A stretch of 64,000 nucleotides of DNA from Burkholderiales bacterium. Lineage in GTDB: Bacteria; Pseudomonadota; Gammaproteobacteria; Burkholderiales; JABEVD01. The stretch is from contig JAIELG010000043.1 in NCBI GenBank assembly GCA_019753155.1, positions 1-64,000 on the forward strand. Reading direction: 5' to 3'. The notes below the pieces were generated by a model that was given only the letters and a program-made list of their open reading frames with translations, was not told the origin of the DNA and ran no database searches. Position numbers and translations under genes: made by a program. This document shows, in pieces, positions 15,998 to 23,735 of this stretch; the first letter of the stretch is position 1; each line of letters begins with the position of its first letter.

Positions 15998-16492
15998 ATG
16001 CGCTTTCTTGCCGTCGCTATGATGCTGGCTGCGCCCGTTCGCAAGGCGAAGAATTTTTTGCGCAGGCCATGGTTCGAGAAGGCATGGTCTACTCCCGCAT
16101 GGTTTTTGCTGGGGGCAAGCCGCCTTGTCATTCTCTTCGTTCCTTTCAGGCGCCTTGCGCCTTTCCTTGGCGCGCAGTCGTATCCCTGGGTGCCGTGCGC
16201 AACTGCGGAAGGCGAAGCCAGGGCATTGTCGATTGCCCGGGTAATCGTTATGGCTGCCCGTCATACGCCGTGGGAGTCGAACTGTTTTGCGCAGGCGGTG
16301 ACCGCAAGAATTTTGCTCGGGCTTTACGATGTTCCGTACAGCCTGTTCTTCGGTATCGCAAATGATTCCATGATGGAGATGAAGGCGCATGCCTGGGTGG
16401 TCGCCGGACGGGTGCGCGTCACGGGAGGGGAGAGCTTCGGACAATTTACCGTGGTTGGCTGTTTTGTCGCATCCGTCCTGGCAAATGCATAA
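15998..16492 (+). CDS. Lasso-peptide B2-like transglutaminase-fold protease
   Basis: The product from ATG 15998 has 164 residues and matches the B2 (transglutaminase-like core) family that cleaves leader peptides in lasso RiPP pathways. Family marks are PWESNCFAQAV with the catalytic Cys (about 96) and MKAHAWVV with the catalytic His (about 131), then a short VTGG turn. The reading frame runs upstream into tRNA-Cys; ATG 15998, GTG 15983 or ATG 16019 are all possible starts and none has a strong ribosome site. Family B2 proteins are about 140-160 residues, which fits 15998. It stands 25 bases after the tRNA and converges with a GNAT gene 4 bases downstream. Confidence 0.82.
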   Translation: MRFLAVAMMLAAPVRKAKNFLRRPWFEKAWSTPAWFLLGASRLVILFVPFRRLAPFLGAQSYPWVPCATAEGEARALSIARVIVMAARHTPWESNCFAQAVTARILLGLYDVPYSLFFGIANDSMMEMKAHAWVVAGRVRVTGGESFGQFTVVGCFVASVLANA

Positions 16493-16496
16493 GAAG

Positions 16497-16973
16497 TTAC
16501 GAATCCGACCAAACCATCTCCATGCCGTCATCGCCATTTACTCGAAATCCTGCGGAAAGGTAGAGGTGTTTGGCGCGCATGTTCAGGGGATCGACCGAAA
16601 GCGTCAATATTTTATTCGAGCCTGCAGCCTCGTTTTGCAGCGCCCGAATCAGGCGGCGGCCATGGCCCTTGTTGCGTTCATGCGGCAGAAAAGCGATGTA
16701 GACCAGCCGGATCGCCCCGTCGCCGCGATGCGTGATCAAGCAACCTACGGGTTCGCCGTTTTTCTCGACGATGTCATGATCGGCATTCGGAAATTGTGTG
16801 CGGTATCCTGTTTGTTGGGATTCGAACTGCATCTGCATCAGGTTGGCCGCCATCGCCTCGGGAAGCCCAAGCTGCAATAAGTCATCCCTTGTAGAACGAT
16901 AAAGTGTTGCGAGAAAGGGCCTGTCCTGCAAGGCTGCAGAGCGGAGCGTCAATATGTCAACGTTATTGTTCAT
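16497..16973 (-). CDS. GNAT-family N-acetyltransferase
   Basis: This 158-residue protein has the GNAT fold: a first helix segment LRSAALQDRPFLATLYRSTR, the central strand VYIAFLPHERNKGHGRRLI containing the acetyl-CoA pyrophosphate loop (R-x2-G-x-G-type, about residues 98-107), and the C-terminal YLSAGFRVNGDDGMEM. The acceptor is unknown. From general familiarity, members with this particular N-terminus often sit near tail-collar (MdpB-like) gene triplets, and three such genes are in this region. It is transcribed against the surrounding genes, ends 4 bases from the B2 gene and has no clear ribosome site. Confidence 0.82.
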   Translation of the reverse strand: MNNNVDILTLRSAALQDRPFLATLYRSTRDDLLQLGLPEAMAANLMQMQFESQQTGYRTQFPNADHDIVEKNGEPVGCLITHRGDGAIRLVYIAFLPHERNKGHGRRLIRALQNEAAGSNKILTLSVDPLNMRAKHLYLSAGFRVNGDDGMEMVWSDS

Positions 16974-17093
16974 GGGAAAGGCGATTTGACGGATGAGTAT
17001 ATTGTAACTGCGGTTTGAAAGTCAGTGTACTCCATTGAAAACCATGCACAACTATGCGATATTGGCGTTTCGTCCACTCATCGATTGTGGAAT

Positions 17094-17741
17094 ATGAGCG
17101 TCAAAGAACCATCGAATCCTTTCGACCGCATTCCACCTTACCGCATCGTGCAGGACTTTCTGGGGAATGACCTGATCGAGCGTTTGCTGGAACACGCCAA
17201 AGTCCGCGAGCCGGAGTTCGTATCGACAAAAGTCGGCAATACGGAAGGGCATCTCGACACCGAAGTGCGTATTTCACGCGTGCTGCCGGATTTCGGGGTC
17301 CTGCGAACGGAGCTGGAGCTGCGGTTTAAGGGAGCGATGCCTGAGGCGATCGCCGGTCTCAGACTCACCCCTTTCGAACTGATTCGTTGCGAAATCGAAC
17401 TGGTGGCGCATAACGACGGCGCCTTTTACAAACGCCATATCGATACTCAAACAGAAATTCCGAATGCCGAAACGCAGCGGGTATTGACCGGCGTGCTTTA
17501 TTTTTATGCTTTGCCGAAGGGATTCAGCGGCGGTCAGCTGCGGTTGTATTCCTGCTCGCTTTCGGGAGAGAATTTCATCGATATCGAACCCGTGCGCGAT
17601 CAGTTGGTATTGTTTCCAGCCTGGGCGCCGCACGAGGTTTTGCCTGTGTCATGTCCTTCCGGAGAGTTTGCACAATCCCGTTTTGCCGTCAATTGCTGGT
17701 ATAGGCGCGCGAACCCGCATCAAGCGATTGCACATGAATGA
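17094..17741 (+). CDS. 2-oxoglutarate/Fe(II)-dependent oxygenase-like protein
   Basis: The product from ATG 17094 has 215 residues (GTG 17025 would add 23). It contains the iron-binding facial triad of the 2OG-Fe(II) superfamily: YKRHIDT (HxD, about residue 105), the distal His in AWAPHEVLP (about 180), and the 2OG-binding Arg in SRFAVNCWYRR (about 200). Related prolyl-4-hydroxylase-like proteins hydroxylate amino acid side chains in proteins or peptides. Here it opens an operon with an ATP-grasp protein, an asparagine-synthetase-like cyclase and a YkgJ protein, so peptide hydroxylation is a reasonable hypothesis. It overlaps the next gene by 8 bases. Confidence 0.8.
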   Translation: MSVKEPSNPFDRIPPYRIVQDFLGNDLIERLLEHAKVREPEFVSTKVGNTEGHLDTEVRISRVLPDFGVLRTELELRFKGAMPEAIAGLRLTPFELIRCEIELVAHNDGAFYKRHIDTQTEIPNAETQRVLTGVLYFYALPKGFSGGQLRLYSCSLSGENFIDIEPVRDQLVLFPAWAPHEVLPVSCPSGEFAQSRFAVNCWYRRANPHQAIAHE

Positions 17742-19005
17742 AGGGAACTCCGGAAAACGTCCTTTCCGGTTGTTGCGTTTCCTGTATGTGCGCTGGCCAT
17801 TCATGGCTAATTTCTACTCCCTGAGCAAATTGGGTTTCCCCTTCATGCTGCCTGATTTTCGCGCGAGCGCCATGAGGCGGCTGCGTGCCCGTGCCCGTCG
17901 CGAAATTTTCGCGCACCATCCGCCGGTGCGGCGCTGGCTGGAGCGCATGACGATGACGCTTTCCTGGCCATTCGGCGCGCTGGTGGACACGGTTTACAAT
18001 TTGAGAATGAGCGGAGCGTTCGACCGTCCACGAAACTTTCCGGATCTGATGGTGCGCGCCGGACATATGCTGACATTGGCCTTATTCGAAAACGTTCCGC
18101 CATTTGAATATGTCGCCTACCGTTTGAATGAACCCGGGCGGCGGGAGCGGGCAAGCGAATATCTTTATTGGAGCGAAGACAATATTTTTCGTGTCCTCAA
18201 CAGTCGCAACGGCGCAGATAACGACGACGTGCAGGACAAGGGGCGTTTTGCCGATATCTGCCGGCAGCACGGTTTTCCCTGCATTCCCACGCTGGCCATT
18301 TATCGGGGAGGCAGGCAAATTTTCCCCGATGCGCCATTTATCCCCAGCCAGCCCGCCCTGTGGGTGAAGGATCTTGCCGGCAGCCGGGGAAGCGGAGCGG
18401 GGCAATGGCGGCGTCAGGAAGGCGACTACACTTCTCCTGGAAGAAGGGTTGCCACACCCGAAGAACTTGCGGATTCATGGCGCAAACAAAGCTGCATCAT
18501 TCAGCCGGTAATCAACAACCATCCCGATTTGGCCTGCCTGTCCGACGGGACTCTGGCGGAAATCCGCATCATTACCGGGGTCGATCCCGAAGGCAATGCG
18601 CAACTTATTACGCACCAGATGACCATTCCCTGGGGCGGATTCGCCAATCGGCCTTTCTCCGTGCTGGGTATTCTGGACGATGATGGGCGCATATCTCGCG
18701 CCATCTCCGGCGACGGAAAGCCTGTGGAACGGCATCCGGAAACAGGCGCACCCATTGCTGAAATTGTCGTTCCATTCTGGCGCGAAGCGCGGGAATTGGT
18801 GAGCCGCGCTCATGGGCAGGCGTTTTCGCATTTCGTTTTTCTCGGCTGGGACGTCGCGATCACTGCAGAGGGGCCGGTATTGATCGAAACCAATTCTAAC
18901 CCCGGAGTTTTCCACCATCAGTTCGCCGACGACATTCCACTCGGGCATACCGTTTTTGCAACGATTGCTTCCCGATATTTCGAAAGGGCTGAAACATGCG
19001 ATTGA
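17734..19005 (+). CDS. ATP-grasp protein (sugar-transfer-associated type)
   Basis: The 423-residue product from ATG 17734 resembles the sugar-transfer-associated ATP-grasp family. Features are a basic N-terminal helical part (about 1-130), the central strand LWVKDLAGSRGSGAGQW resembling an ATP-grasp lysine/glycine loop (about 208), and a C-terminal LGWDVAITAEGPVLIETNSNPG (about 372) with the metal-binding Glu and Asn pair. ATP-grasp enzymes make amide or ester bonds through acyl-phosphates. The acceptor is unknown, and this family is also found in glycan clusters. Overlaps of 8 bases upstream and 10 downstream put it firmly in the operon with the cyclase, which points to peptide modification here. 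Confidence 0.75.
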   Translation: MNEGNSGKRPFRLLRFLYVRWPFMANFYSLSKLGFPFMLPDFRASAMRRLRARARREIFAHHPPVRRWLERMTMTLSWPFGALVDTVYNLRMSGAFDRPRNFPDLMVRAGHMLTLALFENVPPFEYVAYRLNEPGRRERASEYLYWSEDNIFRVLNSRNGADNDDVQDKGRFADICRQHGFPCIPTLAIYRGGRQIFPDAPFIPSQPALWVKDLAGSRGSGAGQWRRQEGDYTSPGRRVATPEELADSWRKQSCIIQPVINNHPDLACLSDGTLAEIRIITGVDPEGNAQLITHQMTIPWGGFANRPFSVLGILDDDGRISRAISGDGKPVERHPETGAPIAEIVVPFWREARELVSRAHGQAFSHFVFLGWDVAITAEGPVLIETNSNPGVFHHQFADDIPLGHTVFATIASRYFERAETCD

Positions 19006-20819
19006 TATGCGGCTTTTTTCATCGAGACGGGCAGACAGCGGAAAAAGGCCGCTTAGGGGCCATGGTCGATGCGATGATCGAACCTGGACTCGAACCGCAG
19101 ATCGCGCAACTGACCGAAGGGTCGCTCGCGCTTGCCGTGCTGGATTTCGCAAGAAAAACCCCTTTCGAGATTGCCCATGGTGAACATGGGCTGATCCTGG
19201 CGGCGGATTGTCGTCTCGACGAGCCGGAGGCATTGAGGCGGATGCTTGGCGTCGACGGCGCAGTGGCGGACGAAAGCTTGCTTCTGTCAGCGCTGCAAGA
19301 TTGGGGTTCTGCAGGCATTTCGAGAATACTGGGCGATTTCGCCTTTGCCGCATGGAACCCGCAAACTCGCTCCCTGCTTTGCGCGAGAGATTGCATGGGA
19401 ATCCGCCCTTTCTTCATGGCAAAAAATAACCGGCGGGATTTTGCTTTTGCTTCACTGCCGCGCGCCCTGCATGCGGGCGGTTTTGCGACGCGCCGTCTCG
19501 ACGAAAGCTATCTGGTCAACGATCTGTTGAATGTGTTTTCATGTCCGGAACGTTCCCTTTTCCAGGATATCTCGAAGCTGGCGCCAGGAAATTTCCTGCA
19601 TGTTTCCTCAAATGAAATTCGCCCGGAAGTCTATTGGAAGCTCGATCCTGAACTTGCCGGCAGCAGGACTTGTTCTTCTGAAGCGGCTGCGGAAGAGCTT
19701 TCGGAGAAATTGATCGAAGCCGTGCGTTGCCGCCTGCCGGAAACTGGCCCGGTAGCGGCACATCTCAGCGGAGGGCTGGATTCCTCTGCGATTTCAGTGC
19801 TGGCGGCGCGCATGTTGCGCCGCGAAAAACGCCCGCTCCTGGCCTATTCCTTTCTTCCTGAAATTCAGGGCGAGGAAGACGAGCGTCCTTTCGTCGAGGC
19901 CGTGCTGAAGCAGGAGAGCGACATCGAATGGATGCCGGTCACGATAGCCGATCCGGAAGCTTTTTTCATGCCGAGGATGGATTGCGATCAGTTGTTTCCT
20001 TCCGATTCTGGACATCCCGACATCCGGGTGTGCGCCGATGCGGCAGGCCGCGGCGCGGACATGCTGTTATCAGGCTGGGGAGGAGATGAGGGGGCTACCT
20101 TCAATGGTCGCGGCGCACTGGCCGAAGCCCTGCTCAACGGCCGATGGCGCTATCTGGCGCAGGAAATTGAATCCCTGAAACGCACCCGGAAATGGACTGT
20201 CATCCAGATCATGCGAGGTGAAGTGCTGGCTTATCTTTTTTCGGAGCGCCTGCGCAGTTTGCTGGGGAAGCATCGGCACGATATCGCTGCCCGCATCTTC
20301 AGGGTGTTGCAGCCCGGGTTTGCCGATGCCAGGCGAGGAGAACCCCTCAGGATCGGACCCAATGCGGCGATGAATCGCTATATACTCCTGAGCAGTTTTC
20401 ACCTTGCCAGGCGGGCCGAGCATTGGGCGCTGATGGGCGCAAGGCATGGTCTGGCTGTCGGCTTTCCGATGCTGGACCGGCGAGTGGTGGAGTTCTCGCT
20501 GTCCCTGCCAAGCGCGTTATTTTTGCGTGGGGGCTGGAAGCGGCGCGTTTTTCGCGATGCGATGGTCGACGTGCTGCCTGATGCAATCCGTATGCGTCAT
20601 GGCAAGCTCACCCCTATTCCTGAAGTATCAGGGATGATGGAAACTCAACGTGAGCGGCTTTTGCTGTATCTTGCCGAATTGCGCGGCCACCCGGTCATTT
20701 GTACCTTGTTCGATCTTGGCGAAGCCGAAAAGATATTGCGGTCGGACTGGGAAGGGGCCGACATTCCCACCTTGCTTCGGTTTTTAAACATGGCGACATA
20801 TGTGCAGCAGCACCACTGA
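18996..20819 (+). CDS. Asparagine-synthetase-like isopeptide cyclase (lasso C protein type)
   Basis: This 607-residue protein has an N-terminal glutaminase-like domain (about 1-190) and a C-terminal asparagine synthetase domain with the PP-loop SGGLDSS (about 258-264), LSGWGGDEGATF (about 355) and GFPMLDRRVVEFS. It begins MRLICGFF, so the catalytic Cys2 of true glutamine-dependent AsnB is missing; Cys is at position 5. That loss, plus a B2 protease and PqqD nearby, fits lasso-peptide C enzymes, which adenylate an Asp or Glu side chain and close the ring. A non-lasso amidation role stays possible. It overlaps the ATP-grasp gene by 10 bases. Confidence 0.82.
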   Translation: MRLICGFFHRDGQTAEKGRLGAMVDAMIEPGLEPQIAQLTEGSLALAVLDFARKTPFEIAHGEHGLILAADCRLDEPEALRRMLGVDGAVADESLLLSALQDWGSAGISRILGDFAFAAWNPQTRSLLCARDCMGIRPFFMAKNNRRDFAFASLPRALHAGGFATRRLDESYLVNDLLNVFSCPERSLFQDISKLAPGNFLHVSSNEIRPEVYWKLDPELAGSRTCSSEAAAEELSEKLIEAVRCRLPETGPVAAHLSGGLDSSAISVLAARMLRREKRPLLAYSFLPEIQGEEDERPFVEAVLKQESDIEWMPVTIADPEAFFMPRMDCDQLFPSDSGHPDIRVCADAAGRGADMLLSGWGGDEGATFNGRGALAEALLNGRWRYLAQEIESLKRTRKWTVIQIMRGEVLAYLFSERLRSLLGKHRHDIAARIFRVLQPGFADARRGEPLRIGPNAAMNRYILLSSFHLARRAEHWALMGARHGLAVGFPMLDRRVVEFSLSLPSALFLRGGWKRRVFRDAMVDVLPDAIRMRHGKLTPIPEVSGMMETQRERLLLYLAELRGHPVICTLFDLGEAEKILRSDWEGADIPTLLRFLNMATYVQQHH

Positions 20820-20847
20820 CGGCATGGTCGGTTCCAAGGAAGACGGT

Positions 20848-21378
20848 ATGTCATTATGCCTGTCTTGCGGAATTTGTTGCGACGGCGCGTTATTCGGCTG
20901 CGTGCCGATCGGCAATGCCGACAGTCTCGCCGCAATGGAAGCGGCAGCCATAGAGGTTCTTGTGCTTGACGGGCAGAGCCAATTCAAACAGCCCTGCCCT
21001 GCTTACTCCTGTAAAGGCTGTCGGATTTACGCCGACCGTCCGGCAAGCTGCCGGGAATTTTGCTGCAAGCTGCTGGCGGAATACGAAGGCGGGAAAATAT
21101 CCATGCTGGTTGCCAGGGAGAAAATAAAACAGGCCGGTTCTCTCAGGGACAGCCTCCTGGAAACATTGAGGCGTATCGACCCGGCATTGTCCGGCAGGTC
21201 TCTGGCGGAACTGTGGAAGCAGTGGGACAGTGCGGCAAAAGGGGCGGAAGGGTTGGTCTTCCGGCAAAAATTCGGATATGTGTTGATGCAAATGGCTGCA
21301 TTAAGGCGGTTTTTTGATCGACATTTTATTGCGCAGGCGTTCCCTCGCGGCGATGATTCGGAAGGGACCCGGAACTAG
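20848..21378 (+). CDS. YkgJ-family cysteine-cluster protein
   Basis: The start at ATG 20848 (MSLCLSCGICC) follows AAGGAAGACGG; in-frame ATGs at 20800 and 20824 are less well placed. The 176-residue protein has the YkgJ/Fe-S-like cysteine cluster: CLSCGICC near the N-terminus and CPAYSCKGCRIYADRPASCREFCC (about residues 50-74 in all), then an alpha-helical C-terminal half. Family members are thought to bind zinc or an Fe-S centre; function is unknown. It lies 28 bases after the cyclase on the same strand and its 3-prime end overlaps that of the opposing PqqD gene by 4 bases. Confidence 0.75.
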   Translation: MSLCLSCGICCDGALFGCVPIGNADSLAAMEAAAIEVLVLDGQSQFKQPCPAYSCKGCRIYADRPASCREFCCKLLAEYEGGKISMLVAREKIKQAGSLRDSLLETLRRIDPALSGRSLAELWKQWDSAAKGAEGLVFRQKFGYVLMQMAALRRFFDRHFIAQAFPRGDDSEGTRN

Positions 21379-21641
21379 CCCAGCATGCCGCGTTCGCGCA
21401 GCGCCTTGATGAATTCCTCAACTTCCTGGCGACAGGTGTCAAATGGAACGTCATATTCCTCCGTCAGGCGCGCCGCCAGTTCGTCGATGCCGATGGGGGA
21501 CTCCAGCAGTTCCCAGATGCGCGAGCCTACCGAATTCAGGCTGAAATAGCTGCCTTTTTCGATGCTCATCATCAACAGTTCTTCGCCCACCGCAGCCCCC
21601 AGCAAGTCGTTCGACCGCTGAAATAATTGATCCTCAGACAT
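21375..21641 (-). CDS. PqqD-family RiPP recognition element protein (B1-like)
   Basis: This 88-residue protein matches the PqqD family, winged-helix RiPP recognition elements that bind leader peptides and present them to modifying enzymes. Typical features are the strand GEELLMMSIEKGSYFSLNSVG, the helix SRIWELLESP and the acidic EEYDVPFDTCRQEVEEFI. In lasso pathways the B1 protein is a stand-alone PqqD of this size that binds an aromatic-x2-Pro leader motif. The candidate precursor nearby carries VWATPEI. It is the last gene of the minus-strand run (tail-collar genes, precursor, kinase, sulfotransferase). An alternative family name is the PqqD partner of HprK-related systems. Confidence 0.85.
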   Translation of the reverse strand: MSEDQLFQRSNDLLGAAVGEELLMMSIEKGSYFSLNSVGSRIWELLESPIGIDELAARLTEEYDVPFDTCRQEVEEFIKALRERGMLG

Positions 21642-21656
21642 GAAAGCCTCCTGTTT

Positions 21657-22496
21657 TCAAATATAGCCGAATCTGGACATGACCCGGTGGTGCGTTTGTG
21701 TGATCGCCTGCTGCTGCTCCGGGTTCAGCACTTCCCGCCAGATGCCGGCGCAACCGGAACGAAAGAAAGGTGCCGTCGATTGCATGGGCCGCTCGCGAAA
21801 GCCGGCGACTTTTTCCTGGCGCTGCAAAGCGGAAAAATCGGTGCAACGGACGGCGTGTTCTATCGCATCGGCCGAAGCTGCGAGGCCGAGAAAATCCGCT
21901 GCCGCCTGCATGGTGGCGATGGGCGATTCATGCAGATCCTCGTAGCGGATGACGTGGACCGGTACATCATTCTGTTCGATCCAGCTTTCGACATGGCGGC
22001 TCCAGTCGTAAGCCACCTGATGAAGTCGAGGAAGATTGTGTCTGCGATCCAGGACCATCTGCGGGCTATTCATCAATTTTATCGCCTGTTCGATCGAGAT
22101 TCCGCAGTGAAATGCGAATGAAATCGCCACGTCGCGCGGATCGCGGATTACATAGCACCCCGCTCGCGCGCATCCATGACCCAGCAGCGGCTCGCCGCCC
22201 GCTATGGTCCTGTAGGCGTCATGCACCTTGACGTAAATATCGCCATCCGCTTTCGAGGTGATCTCTTTCACCACTCGCGGCCGCAATGCATCCACCTCGT
22301 CGTGCGATAGCAGGCTGGAATCGATCAGGGTGATTTCCTCGAAATTGTCGCGATTGACGATGTCGCGCTGAGGCAAGCCGATCTCGTTGATGTCCACCGC
22401 TTCCTCTTTGCCGGACAACAGGTTGGCGAGCAGCAGGCGCAGCCAGGTATTGCCGGATTTCGGATAGGATGCGAGCCAGATGATCGCGCCGGCCAT
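21657..22496 (-). CDS. Sulfotransferase-domain protein
   Basis: This 279-residue protein has both PAPS-binding elements: the 5-prime phosphosulfate loop ASYPKSGNTWLR near residues 8-19 and the 3-prime phosphate loop VIRDPRDVAISF (about 110-121), plus the late DFLGL and GIWREVL segments. It should transfer sulfate from PAPS to a hydroxyl or amine group in the cytosol. The start at ATG 22496 shares one base with the upstream kinase stop (TGATG) and has GAGG at proper distance; ATG 22502 is two codons earlier. Coupling to the HprK-like kinase and PqqD suggests a peptide substrate, but glycolipid or sugar sulfation is not excluded. Confidence 0.85.
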   Translation of the reverse strand: MAGAIIWLASYPKSGNTWLRLLLANLLSGKEEAVDINEIGLPQRDIVNRDNFEEITLIDSSLLSHDEVDALRPRVVKEITSKADGDIYVKVHDAYRTIAGGEPLLGHGCARAGCYVIRDPRDVAISFAFHCGISIEQAIKLMNSPQMVLDRRHNLPRLHQVAYDWSRHVESWIEQNDVPVHVIRYEDLHESPIATMQAAADFLGLAASADAIEHAVRCTDFSALQRQEKVAGFRERPMQSTAPFFRSGCAGIWREVLNPEQQQAITQTHHRVMSRFGYI

Positions 22497-23398
22497 CAGC
22501 ATGCCTCGAACAGGTGTTTCTGCACAAGGGTGACGACTTCTTCCAGTTTTTCGATTTCTTGCGGTCTTGTCAATCGATAGGCGCTGACATGGCCGAGCAG
22601 CCTGGCGATCTGGCCGAAAAGCGCAGCATCGAGCTCCATGCGGGAGGCGAGGGCCGACCGGTAAACATCGGATCGCAGCAATGCGGCCGCGTCGCTTAGG
22701 CCCAATGGCTCGATTACGGCTTCCTGACCGCGAGACTCCGCCGTGCGCAGCACCAGTATCTTCGAAAGCGGCATCGCGGCGCTTTCGCCGGACGGGTCGA
22801 CATGGTATTTTTCTATCGTTTCCCGTACCGCTCCACCCTGGCGTTGAGACAGGGAAAGCCGTTCGACGGCATCGATCCACAAACGGTGTTGACGGCTGTC
22901 GGGCAATACCCAGGGGCAGCCGTCGGCCTCGAAGCGAACTACGGAAATATCGTCACTGACGAAGCTGCAACCGGCCTGGCAAAGCGCTGCGGATAAAGTC
23001 GATTTTCCCATGCCGCTTGGTCCGCAAATAGCGATGGCTCGACCGTCACGGGCGACGGCCGATGCGTGCAGGGCCAGCGTGCCGCGCTGGTGCAGCAATA
23101 CGCCGAAGCCGGTGCCGAGCAGGAAAGGGACGGTATCGGCCTCGGCATTTTCGACATCGACGATAATTTCCCTGCCTGAACGCACCCTCATGCGGGCGAC
23201 GCCGGGAATATGCAGCAGAAAATCGTCCCCTGAAATCATCCAGTTCGGCCCGCGCAATGTGACCTGATCCAAGGTTTCGGGAAGGCGGCCTCTTTCAATC
23301 CTGACATCGGGTTCAAGCCCCGTTTTTTCGGGATCCGCCACACCTGTGAGCGTAATTTCAGAGGCGACAACCAGGCCGGATATCAGGTAATGCAACAA
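22496..23398 (-). CDS. HprK-like serine kinase (peptide-tailoring type)
   Basis: This 300-residue protein has an HPr kinase-like core: LHASAVARDGRAIAICGPSGMGKST with Walker A (about 125-133), followed by the SFVSDDISVVRF acidic strand. It lacks the N-terminal sensor domain of true HprK. Homologues in lasso clusters such as paeninodin phosphorylate the C-terminal serine of the precursor, and the adjacent candidate precursor ends in Ser. Other members belong to HprK-related/PqqD systems of unknown function. It lies 12 bases after the precursor gene, and its stop overlaps the sulfotransferase start by one base. Confidence 0.82.
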   Translation of the reverse strand: MLHYLISGLVVASEITLTGVADPEKTGLEPDVRIERGRLPETLDQVTLRGPNWMISGDDFLLHIPGVARMRVRSGREIIVDVENAEADTVPFLLGTGFGVLLHQRGTLALHASAVARDGRAIAICGPSGMGKSTLSAALCQAGCSFVSDDISVVRFEADGCPWVLPDSRQHRLWIDAVERLSLSQRQGGAVRETIEKYHVDPSGESAAMPLSKILVLRTAESRGQEAVIEPLGLSDAAALLRSDVYRSALASRMELDAALFGQIARLLGHVSAYRLTRPQEIEKLEEVVTLVQKHLFEAC

Positions 23399-23410
23399 TG
23401 CTTCCCAACC

Positions 23411-23566
23411 TCAGGAAGTATGTCCTGAAGGGCCCCCTTCCACCGGGGTGGTGAACTTCGCCTTGAGCGTGACATCCTTGATCATCTGGTCGCAGATTTC
23501 AGGCGTAGCCCAAACCTTCCTGGCGCGAGGCCGGGAGGGGGGCTCTGGAGTTTCTGGATCGGCCAT
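23411..23566 (-). CDS. Candidate RiPP precursor peptide (51 residues)
   Basis: The start at 23566 follows GAGGAG with good spacing; a longer in-frame version from 23641 lacks one. The peptide begins MADPETPEPPSRPRARK, continues VWATPEICDQMIKDVTLK and ends AKFTTPVEGGPSGHTS. The aromatic-x2-Pro-x-Ile pattern (Trp19, Pro22, Ile24) is what PqqD/B1 proteins recognise in lasso leaders. Thr33 could be the penultimate leader Thr. Glu43 is the only acidic residue in the C-terminal 20, at ring position 8 if the core begins at Ala36 or 9 if at Lys35; neither start is typical, since Gly is usual. The terminal Ser suits the adjacent HprK-like kinase. Function is inferred from context and size. Confidence 0.68.
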   Translation of the reverse strand: MADPETPEPPSRPRARKVWATPEICDQMIKDVTLKAKFTTPVEGGPSGHTS

Positions 23567-23682
23567 TGCATCTCCTCGTTTGTGTGTAACAGTCACAACA
23601 TCGTCGTAAGTGCATTCATGATGAACGGAGTCGATATCCATCCGTTCGATTCTATCGTATCAATCCAGGGGAACGGCCAATA

Positions 23683-23697
23683 ACTTTGTATCAAAGT
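23683..23697. promoter_or_regulatory. Palindrome upstream of the precursor gene
   Basis: ACTTTG-TAT-CAAAGT is a perfect 6-bp inverted repeat in the 169-base gap between the first tail-collar gene and the precursor. On the minus strand the bases AACTTTACAC just before it also occur in the palindromic element upstream of the PEP-CTERM gene (29706-29724). It could be an operator or an RNA stem; no clear -35/-10 pair was found here. Confidence 0.35.
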
Positions 23698-23735
23698 GTA
23701 AAGTTGTGTCGCGTGAAGACAGTATTTTGGGCCGG

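Noticed and set aside
22497-22880. N-terminal extension of the sulfotransferase frame
   Set aside because: It overlaps the HprK-like coding region out of frame; the PAPS loop sits at residues 8-19 from ATG 22496, the usual position.
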